Positions 8,677 through 17,082 of a stretch of 64,000 nucleotides of DNA are shown here, piece after piece (position 1 is the stretch's first letter; the number at the start of each line of letters is the position of its first letter). Source of the DNA: Adhaeribacter terrigena (GTDB lineage: Bacteria; Bacteroidota; Bacteroidia; Cytophagales; Hymenobacteraceae); the NCBI RefSeq assembly GCF_016623615.1, contig NZ_JAEHFX010000008.1:124001-188000 (forward strand), read 5' to 3'. The notes below the pieces were generated by a model. It was not told the origin of the DNA. It saw only the letters and a program-made list of their open reading frames with translations, and made no database searches. The translations under genes were made by a program, and so were the position numbers.

Positions 8677-9933
8677 TTAATACAAAGAGAAGCTGATCAG
8701 GGAATAATCGAGGTGGTGCGTTTCGCAGGTTTCTTTTATTAATTGGTCCTGCCAGTTTTTTAGCGCTTTTCTGGTGCCCAAATCCGCCACTTCTGGCTGA
8801 ATTTTTTCCGATAAAAATAAATTCGTAATGGGGAGCCCGTGGGTTTCGGCGAGCAGTTTTTTGAGCTGCGCCAGTACCGTTTTGCGTTCTTCGCGGAGCC
8901 AGGCTTTATAATCTACCATGCTGTGCTCAAAGGCCCGGATGCGGTTCTCGTATTCGCGGTAGGGCAGGGCCGGTACCGGCATTTCGGCGGCGGTAAGTTT
9001 GCTTAATTGCTGCACGCTGGCTTCGCGGCGCAGACTCGGATGGATGCCGCGGTAGGTGTCCCATTTTTCCAGCGTTTTTTCGGGTTGCCGCACCAGTTCA
9101 CACAGCACATCGTTGGGGAAAAGCTGGTAGGGCGGTTTGTTCATTTTCTTCGCCAGGTTCTCGCGGAAATACCACACCTCGGCAAAACGCGGATACAAAT
9201 GAGAGTAGATCCGGTTTTTCTGCGCCAGCTTTAAATACGGTTTCGGGTCGGGGGTGTAGCGGATCTTTTCCAGCGATTTACATTCTTCTACCGCCCATTC
9301 CCAGCGACCGGCAGCTTCCAGTTCCAGTTTCATGGCATGAGCCGCCTGGTGCAGGTAGATCACATCTTTGGCCGCGTACAATATCTGCGAATCGGAAAGC
9401 GGGCGGGAGATCCAGTTGCTGGATTGTTCGCCTTTTTCCATGTCCACATCCAGGTAGGTTTTGATCAGGTTTTTAAGCGAAATGCTGTTTTCGGAATGCC
9501 CGAGCATGCGGTAAAGAATGCTGGTGTCGAGCACGTTCTTCATCTGGCAGCCATAGAGTTCGCTCAAAACCATGAGGTCGTTCCAGGAACTGTGGAAGAT
9601 CTTTACCAAATGGTCGTTCTCGAAAATGCGCAGCAGCGGTTCGATATTTTCTAAGGAAACGGCGTCGATTATAAAAACCGTTTCACCATCGAAAACCTGC
9701 ACCAAGCTTAACGTACGGCCATAAAAATAGCGCATGTCGTCAAACTCGAGGTCGAAGGCCAGTTCGGTATGTTTGCTTAAAATCTCGTAGGCTTCCTGCA
9801 GGTCTTCCTGGGTGGCAATGATCCTAATCGGGAAATCGGTATCGTTATGGCCGGAAAAAGTACCGGAAGCGGAAGGAGTTGCGTGCAGTTTATTTTGATG
9901 CGCGGCGGAAAAAAAGTCGCCTAATTGGGTCAT
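8677..9933 (-). CDS. rnd: Ribonuclease D
   Basis: A 418-residue 3'-5' exoribonuclease of the DEDDy class, which trims tRNA and other small RNA 3' ends. Exo I is FDLEFD with D61 and E63, Exo II gives D119 in SSWND, and Exo III gives Y186 and D190 in YAAKD. The C-terminal half (about residues 220-400) holds the helical HRDC-type region. The first 30 residues (rich in Ser, Gly and His) precede the usual start of the fold, but the ATG at 9933 is the only good start. Monocistronic. Confidence 0.9.
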   Translation of the reverse strand: MTQLGDFFSAAHQNKLHATPSASGTFSGHNDTDFPIRIIATQEDLQEAYEILSKHTELAFDLEFDDMRYFYGRTLSLVQVFDGETVFIIDAVSLENIEPLLRIFENDHLVKIFHSSWNDLMVLSELYGCQMKNVLDTSILYRMLGHSENSISLKNLIKTYLDVDMEKGEQSSNWISRPLSDSQILYAAKDVIYLHQAAHAMKLELEAAGRWEWAVEECKSLEKIRYTPDPKPYLKLAQKNRIYSHLYPRFAEVWYFRENLAKKMNKPPYQLFPNDVLCELVRQPEKTLEKWDTYRGIHPSLRREASVQQLSKLTAAEMPVPALPYREYENRIRAFEHSMVDYKAWLREERKTVLAQLKKLLAETHGLPITNLFLSEKIQPEVADLGTRKALKNWQDQLIKETCETHHLDYSLISFSLY

Positions 9934-10228
9934 AAGGTATGCTATTAATGCCTTAAAGTTAAGAAGTTTTACGGGTTTTGTTTTGGTGTTGCGATTTTTC
10001 TGGGTAAAAGGCGGTTTTTTGACTGCGGATGAAAGAGGTTTTGGGATTTTGAGGAGTTTTTTTAACTGAAAGCATAGCGTTTTTTTGTCGTCCCAACTCT
10101 TTTTGTCATTCCGATGTTAAGAGGGATCTATTTAAGCTGATAATAAAGCTTGCTTTTGAGTTTTTTAGCCTGTAAGGATACCGTTTTCATAGCAGGCTTC
10201 AATTCTTAATTCTTAATTTTTAATTATT

Positions 10229-11150
10229 GAACCTGTTTAGTAAAGAAAAAAAGAACCTCCAAAGTGCTACTTGGTAAAAGTGTTTGCAAAGACGCTTAAA
10301 CCCTTACAGCCATGGAAGTTCTCATCAGTGAAGATAGCATAAACCGGTTAATAATCCCTCACTTAAGTTCAGGAAAAAGAGAGGGCAAGTTCAAAGTTTT
10401 AAAATCAGCCATTGTCAAAGCTGTTTTATTTAAACTAAAGACTGGCTGCCAATGGCGGCAATTACCGGTAGAGTCATTTTTTAAAGCTTATCAATTAAGC
10501 TGGCAGGGAGTTTATTATCACTTTCGGAAATGGTCCGCTGATGGCTCCTGGCGGAAGGTTTGGATCGCGCTGCTGGCTCAGCACCGGCAGTTGCTGGATC
10601 TGTCATCGGTGCACCTGGATGGCAGCCACAGTATTGCCCATAATGGTGGAGAGGCAGTCGGTTATCAGAAAAGAAAGGCTGCAAACAGCTCTAACAGCTT
10701 GTTTCTGGCCGATAATCAGGGGCTCATGCTCAGCTGCTCGAGCCCTGTCAGCGGCCAGCATCATGACCTGTTCCAGATCCGGCAACTCTTCGAAGAGTTG
10801 CTTGCGCTGCTAAAAGAGGCGGGAATTGAAACGGCTGGTCTGTTCCTTAATGCCGATGCAGGATTTGATAGCAAAGTGTTTAGAAGCGCCTGTGAAGAAC
10901 AAGAAATAGAAGCTAATATTCCTTACAATGCCAGAAACAAAGCTTTGCCAGAGCAACAATATTATTTTGATGAGCTGCTTTATAAAAGAAGGATCGTTAT
11001 TGAACAGGCTAATGCCTGGCTAGATGCCTTTAAAGCCCTGCTCATTCGATATGAAGTTAAAGCCCTGCACTGGCTTTGCCTGCATTTTATCGCTTTCTCA
11101 GTGCAGCTTATTCGTAAATTGAATAAAATTAAACTTTACTAAACAGGTTC
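10229..11150 (+). mobile_element. Intact IS5-like insertion sequence
   Basis: A 922-bp element bounded by perfect 17-bp inverted repeats, GAACCTGTTTAGTAAAG at 10229-10245 and its complement at 11134-11150. A 3-bp ATT flanks both ends (10226-10228 and 11151-11153), consistent with a short target duplication. One transposase gene fills the element and its stop codon lies within the right repeat. It interrupts composite repeat copy A; joining the two flanks restores the order seen in the uninterrupted copies. Confidence 0.92.
10312..11142 (+). CDS. IS5-family DDE transposase
   Basis: A 276-residue transposase. The N-terminal part has the DUF4096-like segment KTGCQWRQLP (residues 43-52) common to single-ORF IS5-family enzymes. 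The catalytic triad reads D103 (VHLDGSHS), D182 (LNADAGFD) and E231 (RIVIEQANAWLD). All three are present and there is no frameshift, so it may be active. The stop codon TAA (11140-11142) overlaps the right inverted repeat. Confidence 0.93.
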   Translation: MEVLISEDSINRLIIPHLSSGKREGKFKVLKSAIVKAVLFKLKTGCQWRQLPVESFFKAYQLSWQGVYYHFRKWSADGSWRKVWIALLAQHRQLLDLSSVHLDGSHSIAHNGGEAVGYQKRKAANSSNSLFLADNQGLMLSCSSPVSGQHHDLFQIRQLFEELLALLKEAGIETAGLFLNADAGFDSKVFRSACEEQEIEANIPYNARNKALPEQQYYFDELLYKRRIVIEQANAWLDAFKALLIRYEVKALHWLCLHFIAFSVQLIRKLNKIKLY

Positions 11151-11723
11151 ATTAATTAAACTTTCTCCCTCAAGCCGGGTGGCTTCGTTTCTGCGTTCGC
11201 GGCTGCAACCTTACCTGCCCTAGCGGGCTGGCTAAAGCCACCGTTAAGCTTGGAGGCCGCTCTCACAGAAACTGGTGTCTGTTTCCTTCGTAGCTCGCTT
11301 CTTTTTAGTTTAGTTTTCTGGATGTCGTGATTTTCAGGAAACGCTGCGCTGGCGATATCGTGAAGGGATAAAGTGAAAGTGCGTCCACTAAGAATGCACC
11401 TACCGGTAAATTCCATTTTTTGATTCTGATAATTCTTGAATTGGCTACGCCGAACTTTGATTCTGTAAATTCTGATTCTGATAAAATCCTTAAATCCCCT
11501 AATCTGATAAATCCAAATTGGCTTCGCCGAACTACGTTTCAGACAGAAATCCTGTCTATCCCATAAATCCTTAAAATCGTGTTCAGACAAACTTCATGGC
11601 CATCTGCTTCAGTTGACGGTATTTAAGCCTCCTCTAAATTATGGGAGGGTTGGGGCAATTTAAGAATTCATTAATTCCGCTTGCCGTTTTGCCTCGGTTC
11701 GAAGGGAACTGCTTTTTGGTTTG

Positions 11724-11731
11724 TATCTTTG
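11724..11731 (+). promoter_or_regulatory. -7 box of the alkaline phosphatase gene
   Basis: TATCTTTG matches TAnnTTTG and lies 24 bp before the ATG at 11756. The upstream -33 element is not convincing (TTTTG at 11687 is too far). Confidence 0.5.
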
Positions 11732-11755
11732 CGGTTACAAGTTTCTGAATAGCTT

Positions 11756-13429
11756 ATGAAGTTCCGTGTTTCTTTCTGTCGTTTTCCGGCTGTCTGGCTT
11801 TTAGTTTTTCTAACGCAAACCCTACCGTTTTTTGCTTCCGCCAAACCAAAATCTAAACCTTTAGACCGTCCGAAACTGGTAGTAGGCCTGGTAGTAGACC
11901 AGATGCGTTACGATTTTCTGTACCGGTACTGGGATCAGTATTCTGAGGGCGGTTTTAAACGCTTGCTGAAAGAAGGCTACAGCTTTGAAAATACACAATA
12001 CAATTACGTGCCCACGCACACCGGTCCCGGCCACGCTTCTATTTATACCGGCACCACGCCTGCCACGCATGGCATTGTGGGCAACGACTGGTTCGATTGC
12101 GAAACCGGCCTGAACATGTACTGCACTCAGGACGATGCCGCCGGCACCATTGGCAGCACTTCGGTTTGGGGCAAGATGTCGCCGGGAAATTTAAAAGCCA
12201 GCACCATTACCGACGAACTGCGGCTGGCTACCAACCTGCGTTCCAAAGTAATTGGCGTGTGTTTGAAAGACCGCGGTTCCATTCTACCAGCCGGCCACAT
12301 GCCTACGGCCGCTTATTGGTACGACGGCTCTATTGGCGGCTGGATCACGAGCACGTATTACACGCAAAAATTACCCGATTGGGTAGAAGCGTATAACGCC
12401 AAAAAGCCCGCCGAAAAATATCTGACGCAGCCCTGGAATACGCTTTTACCCCTAAACGAATACACGCAAAGCACGCCCGACGATAACGAATTCGAAAACC
12501 CTTTCAAGGGAGCTTCGCGGCCGGTATTTCCGCATAATTTACCCGCTTTGCGCAACGGCACTTCCGATATTCTGCGCAATACGCCCTTTGGCAACACCTT
12601 TACCAAAGAATTCGGCATGGAAGTGATCAGGCAGGAAAAAATGGGCCAAAGCGGTTTTACTGATTTCCTGGCGATGAGCTTTTCTTCCACCGATTATATT
12701 GGTCACCAGTTCGGACCGAATTCTGTGGAAACCCAGGATACGTATCTGCGCCTGGATAAAGATATTGCTGAATTCCTGACGTTTCTGGACAAGCAGGTCG
12801 GCAAGAAAAACGTGCTGGTATTCTTAACTGCCGACCATGGCGTGAACCACGTGCAGAATTTCCTGAGCAGCCTGAAAATGCCGGGCGGCAGCAATTCGCC
12901 GGTGGCTTTGCAAGATTCCCTGGAAAAGCATTTGCAAAAGGAATTCGGCCCCGGAAAATGGATCAGCGCTTACGATAACCAGCAGGTTTATTTAAACCGG
13001 AATTTTATTCAAAGCAAAAAGATCGCTTTGCGCGACGTGCAGCAGAAAACGGTAGCGTTTTTACAGAAAAATTCAGCCATTGCCAAAGTAATTACCGCCG
13101 AAGAACTTCGCATAACCCAATGGCACGAAGGTTTGCTGGGCATGATGCAGCGCGGCTTTAATCCGCAACGTTCCGGCGATGTGCTGGTGGCTTACCACCC
13201 GGGCTGGCTGGAAGGTTATGGTGGACCGAGCCGCAAAGGTACCAGCCATGGTACCGCCGGCCGCTACGATACGCACGTGCCGCTTATTTTTTATGGCTGG
13301 AACGTGAAAAAAGGGCAGAGCAACGAAGAAGTTTACATCACTGATATTGCTCCTACGCTCGCGCAATGGCTTAAAATTCAGGAACCAAGCGGTTGTATTG
13401 GTAAACCCTTGCAGCATAAGATGAAATAA
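11756..13429 (+). CDS. PafA-like alkaline phosphatase
   Basis: A 557-residue exported phosphomonoesterase of the alkaline phosphatase superfamily. The signal peptide covers about residues 1-28. Two-metal site ligands: D48 (VVDQMRYD), D313 and H317 (STDYIGHQ), D360 and H361 (TADHG), H507 (DTHVPL). T89 in THTGPGHAS is the expected nucleophile; N110, K171 and R173 (CLKDRGSILPAGH) match the phosphate-binding set of the PafA family, which distinguishes monoesterases from diesterases. Phosphate-independent expression is known for PafA elsewhere but not shown here. A dispersed motif copy is read in frame within the signal peptide (residues 16-25). Monocistronic. Confidence 0.88.
   Translation: MKFRVSFCRFPAVWLLVFLTQTLPFFASAKPKSKPLDRPKLVVGLVVDQMRYDFLYRYWDQYSEGGFKRLLKEGYSFENTQYNYVPTHTGPGHASIYTGTTPATHGIVGNDWFDCETGLNMYCTQDDAAGTIGSTSVWGKMSPGNLKASTITDELRLATNLRSKVIGVCLKDRGSILPAGHMPTAAYWYDGSIGGWITSTYYTQKLPDWVEAYNAKKPAEKYLTQPWNTLLPLNEYTQSTPDDNEFENPFKGASRPVFPHNLPALRNGTSDILRNTPFGNTFTKEFGMEVIRQEKMGQSGFTDFLAMSFSSTDYIGHQFGPNSVETQDTYLRLDKDIAEFLTFLDKQVGKKNVLVFLTADHGVNHVQNFLSSLKMPGGSNSPVALQDSLEKHLQKEFGPGKWISAYDNQQVYLNRNFIQSKKIALRDVQQKTVAFLQKNSAIAKVITAEELRITQWHEGLLGMMQRGFNPQRSGDVLVAYHPGWLEGYGGPSRKGTSHGTAGRYDTHVPLIFYGWNVKKGQSNEEVYITDIAPTLAQWLKIQEPSGCIGKPLQHKMK
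11801..11832 (+). repeat. 30-bp dispersed motif inside a coding region
   Basis: TAGTTTTTCTAACGC, then AAACCCTACCGTTTTTT, read in the coding sense as LVFLTQTLPFF in the phosphatase signal peptide. Confidence 0.65.
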
Positions 13430-13440
13430 TTGTATCTTTG
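13409..13440 (+). promoter_or_regulatory. ppa: Bacteroidota-type promoter for ppa
   Basis: TTG at 13409-13411, a 21-bp gap, and TATCTTTG at 13433-13440. The transcript would begin near 13446, giving a leader of about 138 nt that contains a short ORF. Confidence 0.6.
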
Positions 13441-13469
13441 CGGCCGTTTCTTTCAGAAAAAGGGCTAAA

Positions 13470-13583
13470 ATGCGTAATTTTCAGCGTTTTAAAGGCCCGA
13501 TTTTGAACCGGGAACAAATGAATTCGGTTTACAAGGCCGCAAAAGCAGTAATTGAATCTTATAAAATAGTTTTTTTAGCGTAG
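13470..13583 (+). other. Upstream 37-codon ORF abutting ppa
   Basis: ATG at 13470 opens 37 codons (MRNFQRFKGPILNREQ...) and ends at TAG 13581-13583, directly followed by the ppa ATG at 13584 in the same frame. It lies wholly in the presumed ppa leader. It could be a leader peptide or chance; no relative is recognised. Confidence 0.3.
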
Positions 13584-14150
13584 ATGGAACACTTTAACCC
13601 ATGGCATGCAGTACCTTACGGCGAAGAAGCGCCGCAGCAGGTTACCGCCATCATTGAAATTCAGAAAAAATCGAAAGGCAAATACGAACTCGACAAAGAA
13701 ACCGGCATGCTGAAACTAGACCGCGTGTTGTTTTCTTCCATGCATTACCCGGCTAACTACGGCTTTATTCCGCAAACCTACTGCGACGATAACGACCCGC
13801 TCGATATCCTGGTGATCTGCTCGATCGATATCCGCCCGATGACCCTGGTAGAAGCCAAAGTGATTGGGGTGATGCAGATGATAGACAACAACGAGGAAGA
13901 CGACAAGATCATTGCCGTTGCTGCCCACGATATGTCAGTAAACCACATCAACGATATTTCTGAATTGCCGCCGCACACCTTATTGGAAATGCGCCGTTTC
14001 TTCGAAGATTATAAGAAACTCGAAAACAAAGAAGTAATTGTAGAGAATTTCCTGGGCCGTGAAGCCGCTTACGAAATTGTGCAGCGCAGCATCGAGCTTT
14101 ACAAAGAAACCTTCCCGAAAGCGGAAGCGGCGGTAACCGCAGAAAAGTAA
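13584..14150 (+). CDS. ppa: Inorganic pyrophosphatase (family I)
   Basis: A 188-residue soluble enzyme hydrolysing pyrophosphate to two phosphates. Family I landmarks are [20 protein letters not shown] (residues about 33-52), [23 protein letters not shown] with the Mg-binding acidic cluster, and [11 protein letters not shown]. The start [10 protein letters not shown] matches the usual N-terminus of Bacteroidota enzymes. A TAG stop of an in-frame upstream ORF abuts this ATG. Confidence 0.95.
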   Translation: MEHFNPWHAVPYGEEAPQQVTAIIEIQKKSKGKYELDKETGMLKLDRVLFSSMHYPANYGFIPQTYCDDNDPLDILVICSIDIRPMTLVEAKVIGVMQMIDNNEEDDKIIAVAAHDMSVNHINDISELPPHTLLEMRRFFEDYKKLENKEVIVENFLGREAAYEIVQRSIELYKETFPKAEAAVTAEK

Positions 14151-14238
14151 TATCTCTTTATTCCGATATTTATATCAGGAAATTTAACGGCTTTGATTGG
14201 CTTGCGTATCTACTGCAAAACCAACCAAAGCCGTTTTT

Positions 14239-14919
14239 ATGTTAAAGCACCCTCCAAAATCAAAGTTCCTTCGGTTTTTATATGAGAACAGCCTTTCGCT
14301 GGTTGTAACGTTTTTTATGCTGGCTACCATCGTTGGGCAGGCTTTTACCGGCTGGGATGTGTATAACCAGGAACTGGAAGAAATGGACCTGGCACCCCTG
14401 AGCTTGCTGCAATACCTGGGTTCCGGGCATTTTATAGAAGCCATTTTCGAGAACTGGGAAAGTGAATTCCTGCAAATGGGCCTCTACGTAATGCTTACCA
14501 TCTGGCTGCGGCAAAAAGGCTCTTCCGAATCGAAACAACTCTACGAAAAAGAAGACGTGGACCGCGAGCCGCAACCTAAAAAAGATGCGCCGCTGCCGGT
14601 CCGGATCGGGGGCTTTGCATTGGCGGTTTACAAGCATTCCCTGAGCATTGCTTTCTTCCTGCTGTTTTTCATCACGTTTTACCTGCATGCATTAGGAGGC
14701 GCCGAAGTTTACAATATAGAACAGGCCGATCAGGGCAAAGAAACCGTAACGGTGATGGGGTATATGGCTACTTCCCGGTTCTGGTTCGAATCGTTGCAGA
14801 ACTGGCAAAGCGAGTTTTTAAGCATTGTGTCTATTGTGGTGTTCTCGATCTTCCTGCGCCAGCAAGGTTCGCCGGAATCTAAACCGGTAGATGCGCCGCA
14901 TGATGAAACGGGCGAATAA
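14239..14919 (+). CDS. DUF6766-like membrane protein
   Basis: A 226-residue membrane protein if the ATG at 14239 is used; an in-frame TTG at 14197 would only add a non-hydrophobic leader. It contains two related halves. The first has FENWESEFLQMGLYVMLTIW, then LRQKGSSESK; the second has LQNWQSEFLSIVSIVVFSIF, then LRQQGSPESK. Each half begins with a hydrophobic helix (about residues 15-33 and 132-152). I associate this layout with the DUF6766 family; its function is unknown. Monocistronic, downstream of ppa. Confidence 0.7.
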   Translation: MLKHPPKSKFLRFLYENSLSLVVTFFMLATIVGQAFTGWDVYNQELEEMDLAPLSLLQYLGSGHFIEAIFENWESEFLQMGLYVMLTIWLRQKGSSESKQLYEKEDVDREPQPKKDAPLPVRIGGFALAVYKHSLSIAFFLLFFITFYLHALGGAEVYNIEQADQGKETVTVMGYMATSRFWFESLQNWQSEFLSIVSIVVFSIFLRQQGSPESKPVDAPHDETGE

Positions 14920-14935
14920 TTACCAGAAACGCAAT

Positions 14936-14966
14936 ACTTTTAAGGCCAAAAAGTATAGCGTTTTTT
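14936..14966 (+). repeat. 30-bp dispersed motif copy
   Basis: ATACTTTTAAGGCC, AAAAAGTATAGCGTTTTTTT; lies between the convergent genes ending at 14919 and 14972. Confidence 0.7.
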
Positions 14967-14971
14967 TATGC

Positions 14972-15913
14972 CTATTCCCGGCGTTTTTGTTTGAAATGGT
15001 TGAAGAACCAAAACAATATGCCGGCCAAAGCCAGCAAGCCCAACGGATAACCCAGCTCGCCCGGAATTTCTTTGGCAGCTGCCTTCAGGTCGGCTTGCAG
15101 CATGGTCAGTAATTCGGTTTGCGTTTGGGGCTGCAATTCCGGAAACTGCTTTTTTAAGGTTGCGGCCAGTTGCTTGCAATCCTGCAGCAGTTCTTTTTTT
15201 ACATCTGCCGAAGCGTGGGTTAAAAATTTACGGTCGGGTATGATTTGCAGTTCCCAGGCAGTGTAGGCAGGCGTTTCGGAACGAAGTTGCGCCAAAGAAA
15301 CACTGATCCAGGCGCTGTTGTTTTTTTGCAGGTGCAGTTGTTTGCGGTGCTGGGTAATTTCCAGGACTGGTTTCAACGTTTCCGGGTTTATGCGCAATGG
15401 CTTCAGCAGTGAATCTAAAACCGGCCGGTCTTTCTTGCGGATCAGTTTCAGCAGCGGATGCGTTGTAAAACCAGTTCCTTTATCGGGTTTGCGGTTGTGT
15501 CGGAAAACGACCAGCTGCCCGTTTGGGGCCGGTCCGTTTCCCGGAAAGATGCATTCGGTCCGGTCCTTTCTTCCTTCCCTCGAAATAATGAGCCGGCGCC
15601 GCAGCATCATGTTCTGTCGCAGCAGCGTTTGTTTGTCATCGTCGAAATAAAAGTCAGTTACCGTATCTTCTTCCGGCGGAAGTGCCGTGGCATAATTTTT
15701 TTCCAGGAAGCGCCAGAGAGTTTTAGTCTGTTTTTCGGGTACTAGAAAACGGTAGGTAAAATGCACAAAAAACTGCGTGCCCCGCTTGCTGCCGGTAACC
15801 TGTAAACCCAGAGCCGCCATTGCCATAAAAAGGAGCAGGCCAGCTACCAATATTCGTTTCCGGATAATTTGAGACAAAGCAGCGCGTTTAATTGTTTTGT
15901 AACTTTGAAGCAT
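14972..15913 (-). CDS. Membrane-anchored protein, possibly CYTH-like
   Basis: A 313-residue protein starting at ATG 15913. A longer open frame continues upstream to 16189 but overlaps the divergent gene, so it is rejected. There is an N-terminal membrane helix (about residues 22-38) and a C-terminal one (near GYPLGLLALAGILFWFFNHF) followed by a basic tail. The central part, with paired basic residues in NMMLRRRLI and the strand DTVTDFYFDDD, recalls the tunnel fold of CYTH phosphatases, but the ExExK signature is not clear, so this is only a suggestion. A dispersed motif is read in frame near FFVHFTYRFL. Confidence 0.6.
   Translation of the reverse strand: MLQSYKTIKRAALSQIIRKRILVAGLLLFMAMAALGLQVTGSKRGTQFFVHFTYRFLVPEKQTKTLWRFLEKNYATALPPEEDTVTDFYFDDDKQTLLRQNMMLRRRLIISREGRKDRTECIFPGNGPAPNGQLVVFRHNRKPDKGTGFTTHPLLKLIRKKDRPVLDSLLKPLRINPETLKPVLEITQHRKQLHLQKNNSAWISVSLAQLRSETPAYTAWELQIIPDRKFLTHASADVKKELLQDCKQLAATLKKQFPELQPQTQTELLTMLQADLKAAAKEIPGELGYPLGLLALAGILFWFFNHFKQKRRE
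15746..15775 (-). repeat. 30-bp dispersed motif inside a coding region
   Basis: In the coding sense CAGTTTTTTGTGC, ATTTTACCTACCGTTTT, read as the residues FFVHFTYRF of the gene at 14972-15913. Confidence 0.5.
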
Positions 15914-15961
15914 GGGCAGTAATTGCGTCGGTTTAAGGCGCCGGCCCGAAACCAGGCAGCC

Positions 15962-16804
15962 TTGAAAAAACTTACCGATTTTCTTTTTTACAGCAGCATT
16001 TTTATTTCGTTGTGCGGCCTGGCGCTCACCGCCGAAACCTACCTGGTTGCCCGTATACCGCTCGATTGGCGCGTGGGTTTTCTGATCTTTTTTGCTACCC
16101 TTTTTCTGTATAACCTCGATAGTTTGCTGCCTTATAAAACCGGCCAGCAGCATTTCCTTTCCGAACGTAAAAAATGGATCTTCGGCCACCGCAGACTTTT
16201 GCTGGGCCTGGCCGTTTTTTCCGGGATGATGGTGGTGGCTTTATACGCGCTGCTTTACCAACTGGTGCCGTTCTGGTTTTTTATTCCGTTTCTGGTAATT
16301 TCCATTTTTTACTCGCTGCCCGTGCTGCCTGCCGCCAAAGGCTTTATTCCGCTGCGCGACGTGCCTTTGCTGAAAGTTTTTCTGGTGGCGCTGGTGTGGT
16401 CGGGCTTAACGGTTTTGCTGCCGCTGCTGGTTTCCGGCGCCGAAATTGGCCTGGAAGAACTAAGCCGGTTTTTGCTGCGCCGTTTCCTGTTCATTTTTGC
16501 CTTAACGCTGCTTTTCGATATCCGCGATTTGCAGAAAGATAAACGCACGGGCACGGTTACTTTTCCGGGGGAATTCGGAGTGCCATTTGCTAAAATATTG
16601 TCGTTTTCGGCGCTGGCGTTTTTCATGCTTTTAACCCTTTTTCAGGAAACCGGAAACGAACGGATTGCCCTGGTTTTATCGGCAGTTTTAGCGGCCCTGG
16701 TGGTAGTGTTTTCCGAAGAAGACCGACCTGATTATTACTACGCCGGCCTGGCCGACGGCATGATGCTGCTGCAGTTTCTGCTGGTGTGGCTTTTTATGGT
16801 GTAG
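15962..16804 (+). CDS. UbiA-like prenyltransferase-family membrane protein
   Basis: A polytopic protein with about eight hydrophobic helices. Two acidic stretches recall the UbiA superfamily: LYNLDSLLPYK near the N-terminus and FDIRDLQKDKRTGTVTFPGEFG in the middle; in the family such Asp-rich motifs bind the Mg-pyrophosphate of a prenyl donor. The first motif is weaker than the canonical NxxxDxxxD, so the substrate is unknown. Only TTG starts are available. The one at 15962 (280 residues) leaves 48 bp to the divergent gene; the one at 15923 would leave only 9 bp, too little for two promoters. Confidence 0.65.
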   Translation: MKKLTDFLFYSSIFISLCGLALTAETYLVARIPLDWRVGFLIFFATLFLYNLDSLLPYKTGQQHFLSERKKWIFGHRRLLLGLAVFSGMMVVALYALLYQLVPFWFFIPFLVISIFYSLPVLPAAKGFIPLRDVPLLKVFLVALVWSGLTVLLPLLVSGAEIGLEELSRFLLRRFLFIFALTLLFDIRDLQKDKRTGTVTFPGEFGVPFAKILSFSALAFFMLLTLFQETGNERIALVLSAVLAALVVVFSEEDRPDYYYAGLADGMMLLQFLLVWLFMV

Positions 16805-16836
16805 TTGGTTGAAGTTTCATTTCTGAGTTTTCGTAA

Positions 16837-16979
16837 GTCATCCCGAGCACAGCCGAGGAAATTCAAGCGTACTGCTATGGAATTCGAGCGTAGCAAGGAA
16901 TTTCTATCTCCCAAAGTTTGAGATTAGCTTTCATGCGGGTTCGGTATGCGTTAGTTCCCTCGGCTGCGCTCGGGATGAC
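16837..16979. repeat. 143-bp MITE-like element
   Basis: Bounded by the perfect 12-bp inverted repeat GTCATCCCGAGC / GCTCGGGATGAC; the pairing extends to about 25 bp (ACAGCCGAGG against CCTCGGCTGC). The inside carries GGAATTCGAGCGTAGCAAGG and GGGTTCGGTATGCGTTAG, shared with elements at 27857 and 29928. The remainder of the gap 16805-17082 has only a fragment of the CCATAAATCCCTAAATTCCG tail repeat. Confidence 0.8.
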
Positions 16980-17082
16980 CGGGTAATGTCTGACCAAATA
17001 GTATTTAAATAAAATTTGATGCGACTTGTTGGTGCAAATACTATAAGATCCGCGAAACCCATAAATCCCTAAATTCCGTGAT

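Larger units (their letters stand above)
10055..11620 (+). repeat. Composite repeat, copy A (interrupted by an IS)
   Basis: Blocks in order: motif copy (10055-10086), a GTCRTCCC...AGGGATCTATTTAAGCT block (10086-10138), second motif copy ending TACCGTTTTCATAG (10158-10192), an AATTCTTAATTCTTAAT stretch, then after the IS the GC-rich core (about 11159-11405), and a tail of words such as AAATCCTTAAAATCGTG, GTTCAGACAAACTTCAT and GTCTGCTTCAGTTGACGG. The same order is found at 27346, 48069 and 51823. The region 11151-11723 has no convincing gene; the open frame on its minus strand (11156-11590) is part of the repeat. Confidence 0.75.

Noticed and set aside
11156-11590. 144-codon minus-strand ORF
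   Set aside because: It lies in the composite repeat; related frames at 27514-27747 are not equally open and the conservation follows the paired stems, so it is treated as non-coding.
15914-16189. Upstream extension of the minus-strand gene ending at 14972
   Set aside because: It would overlap the divergent UbiA-like gene by over 260 bp; the ATG at 15913 fits a membrane-helix start.
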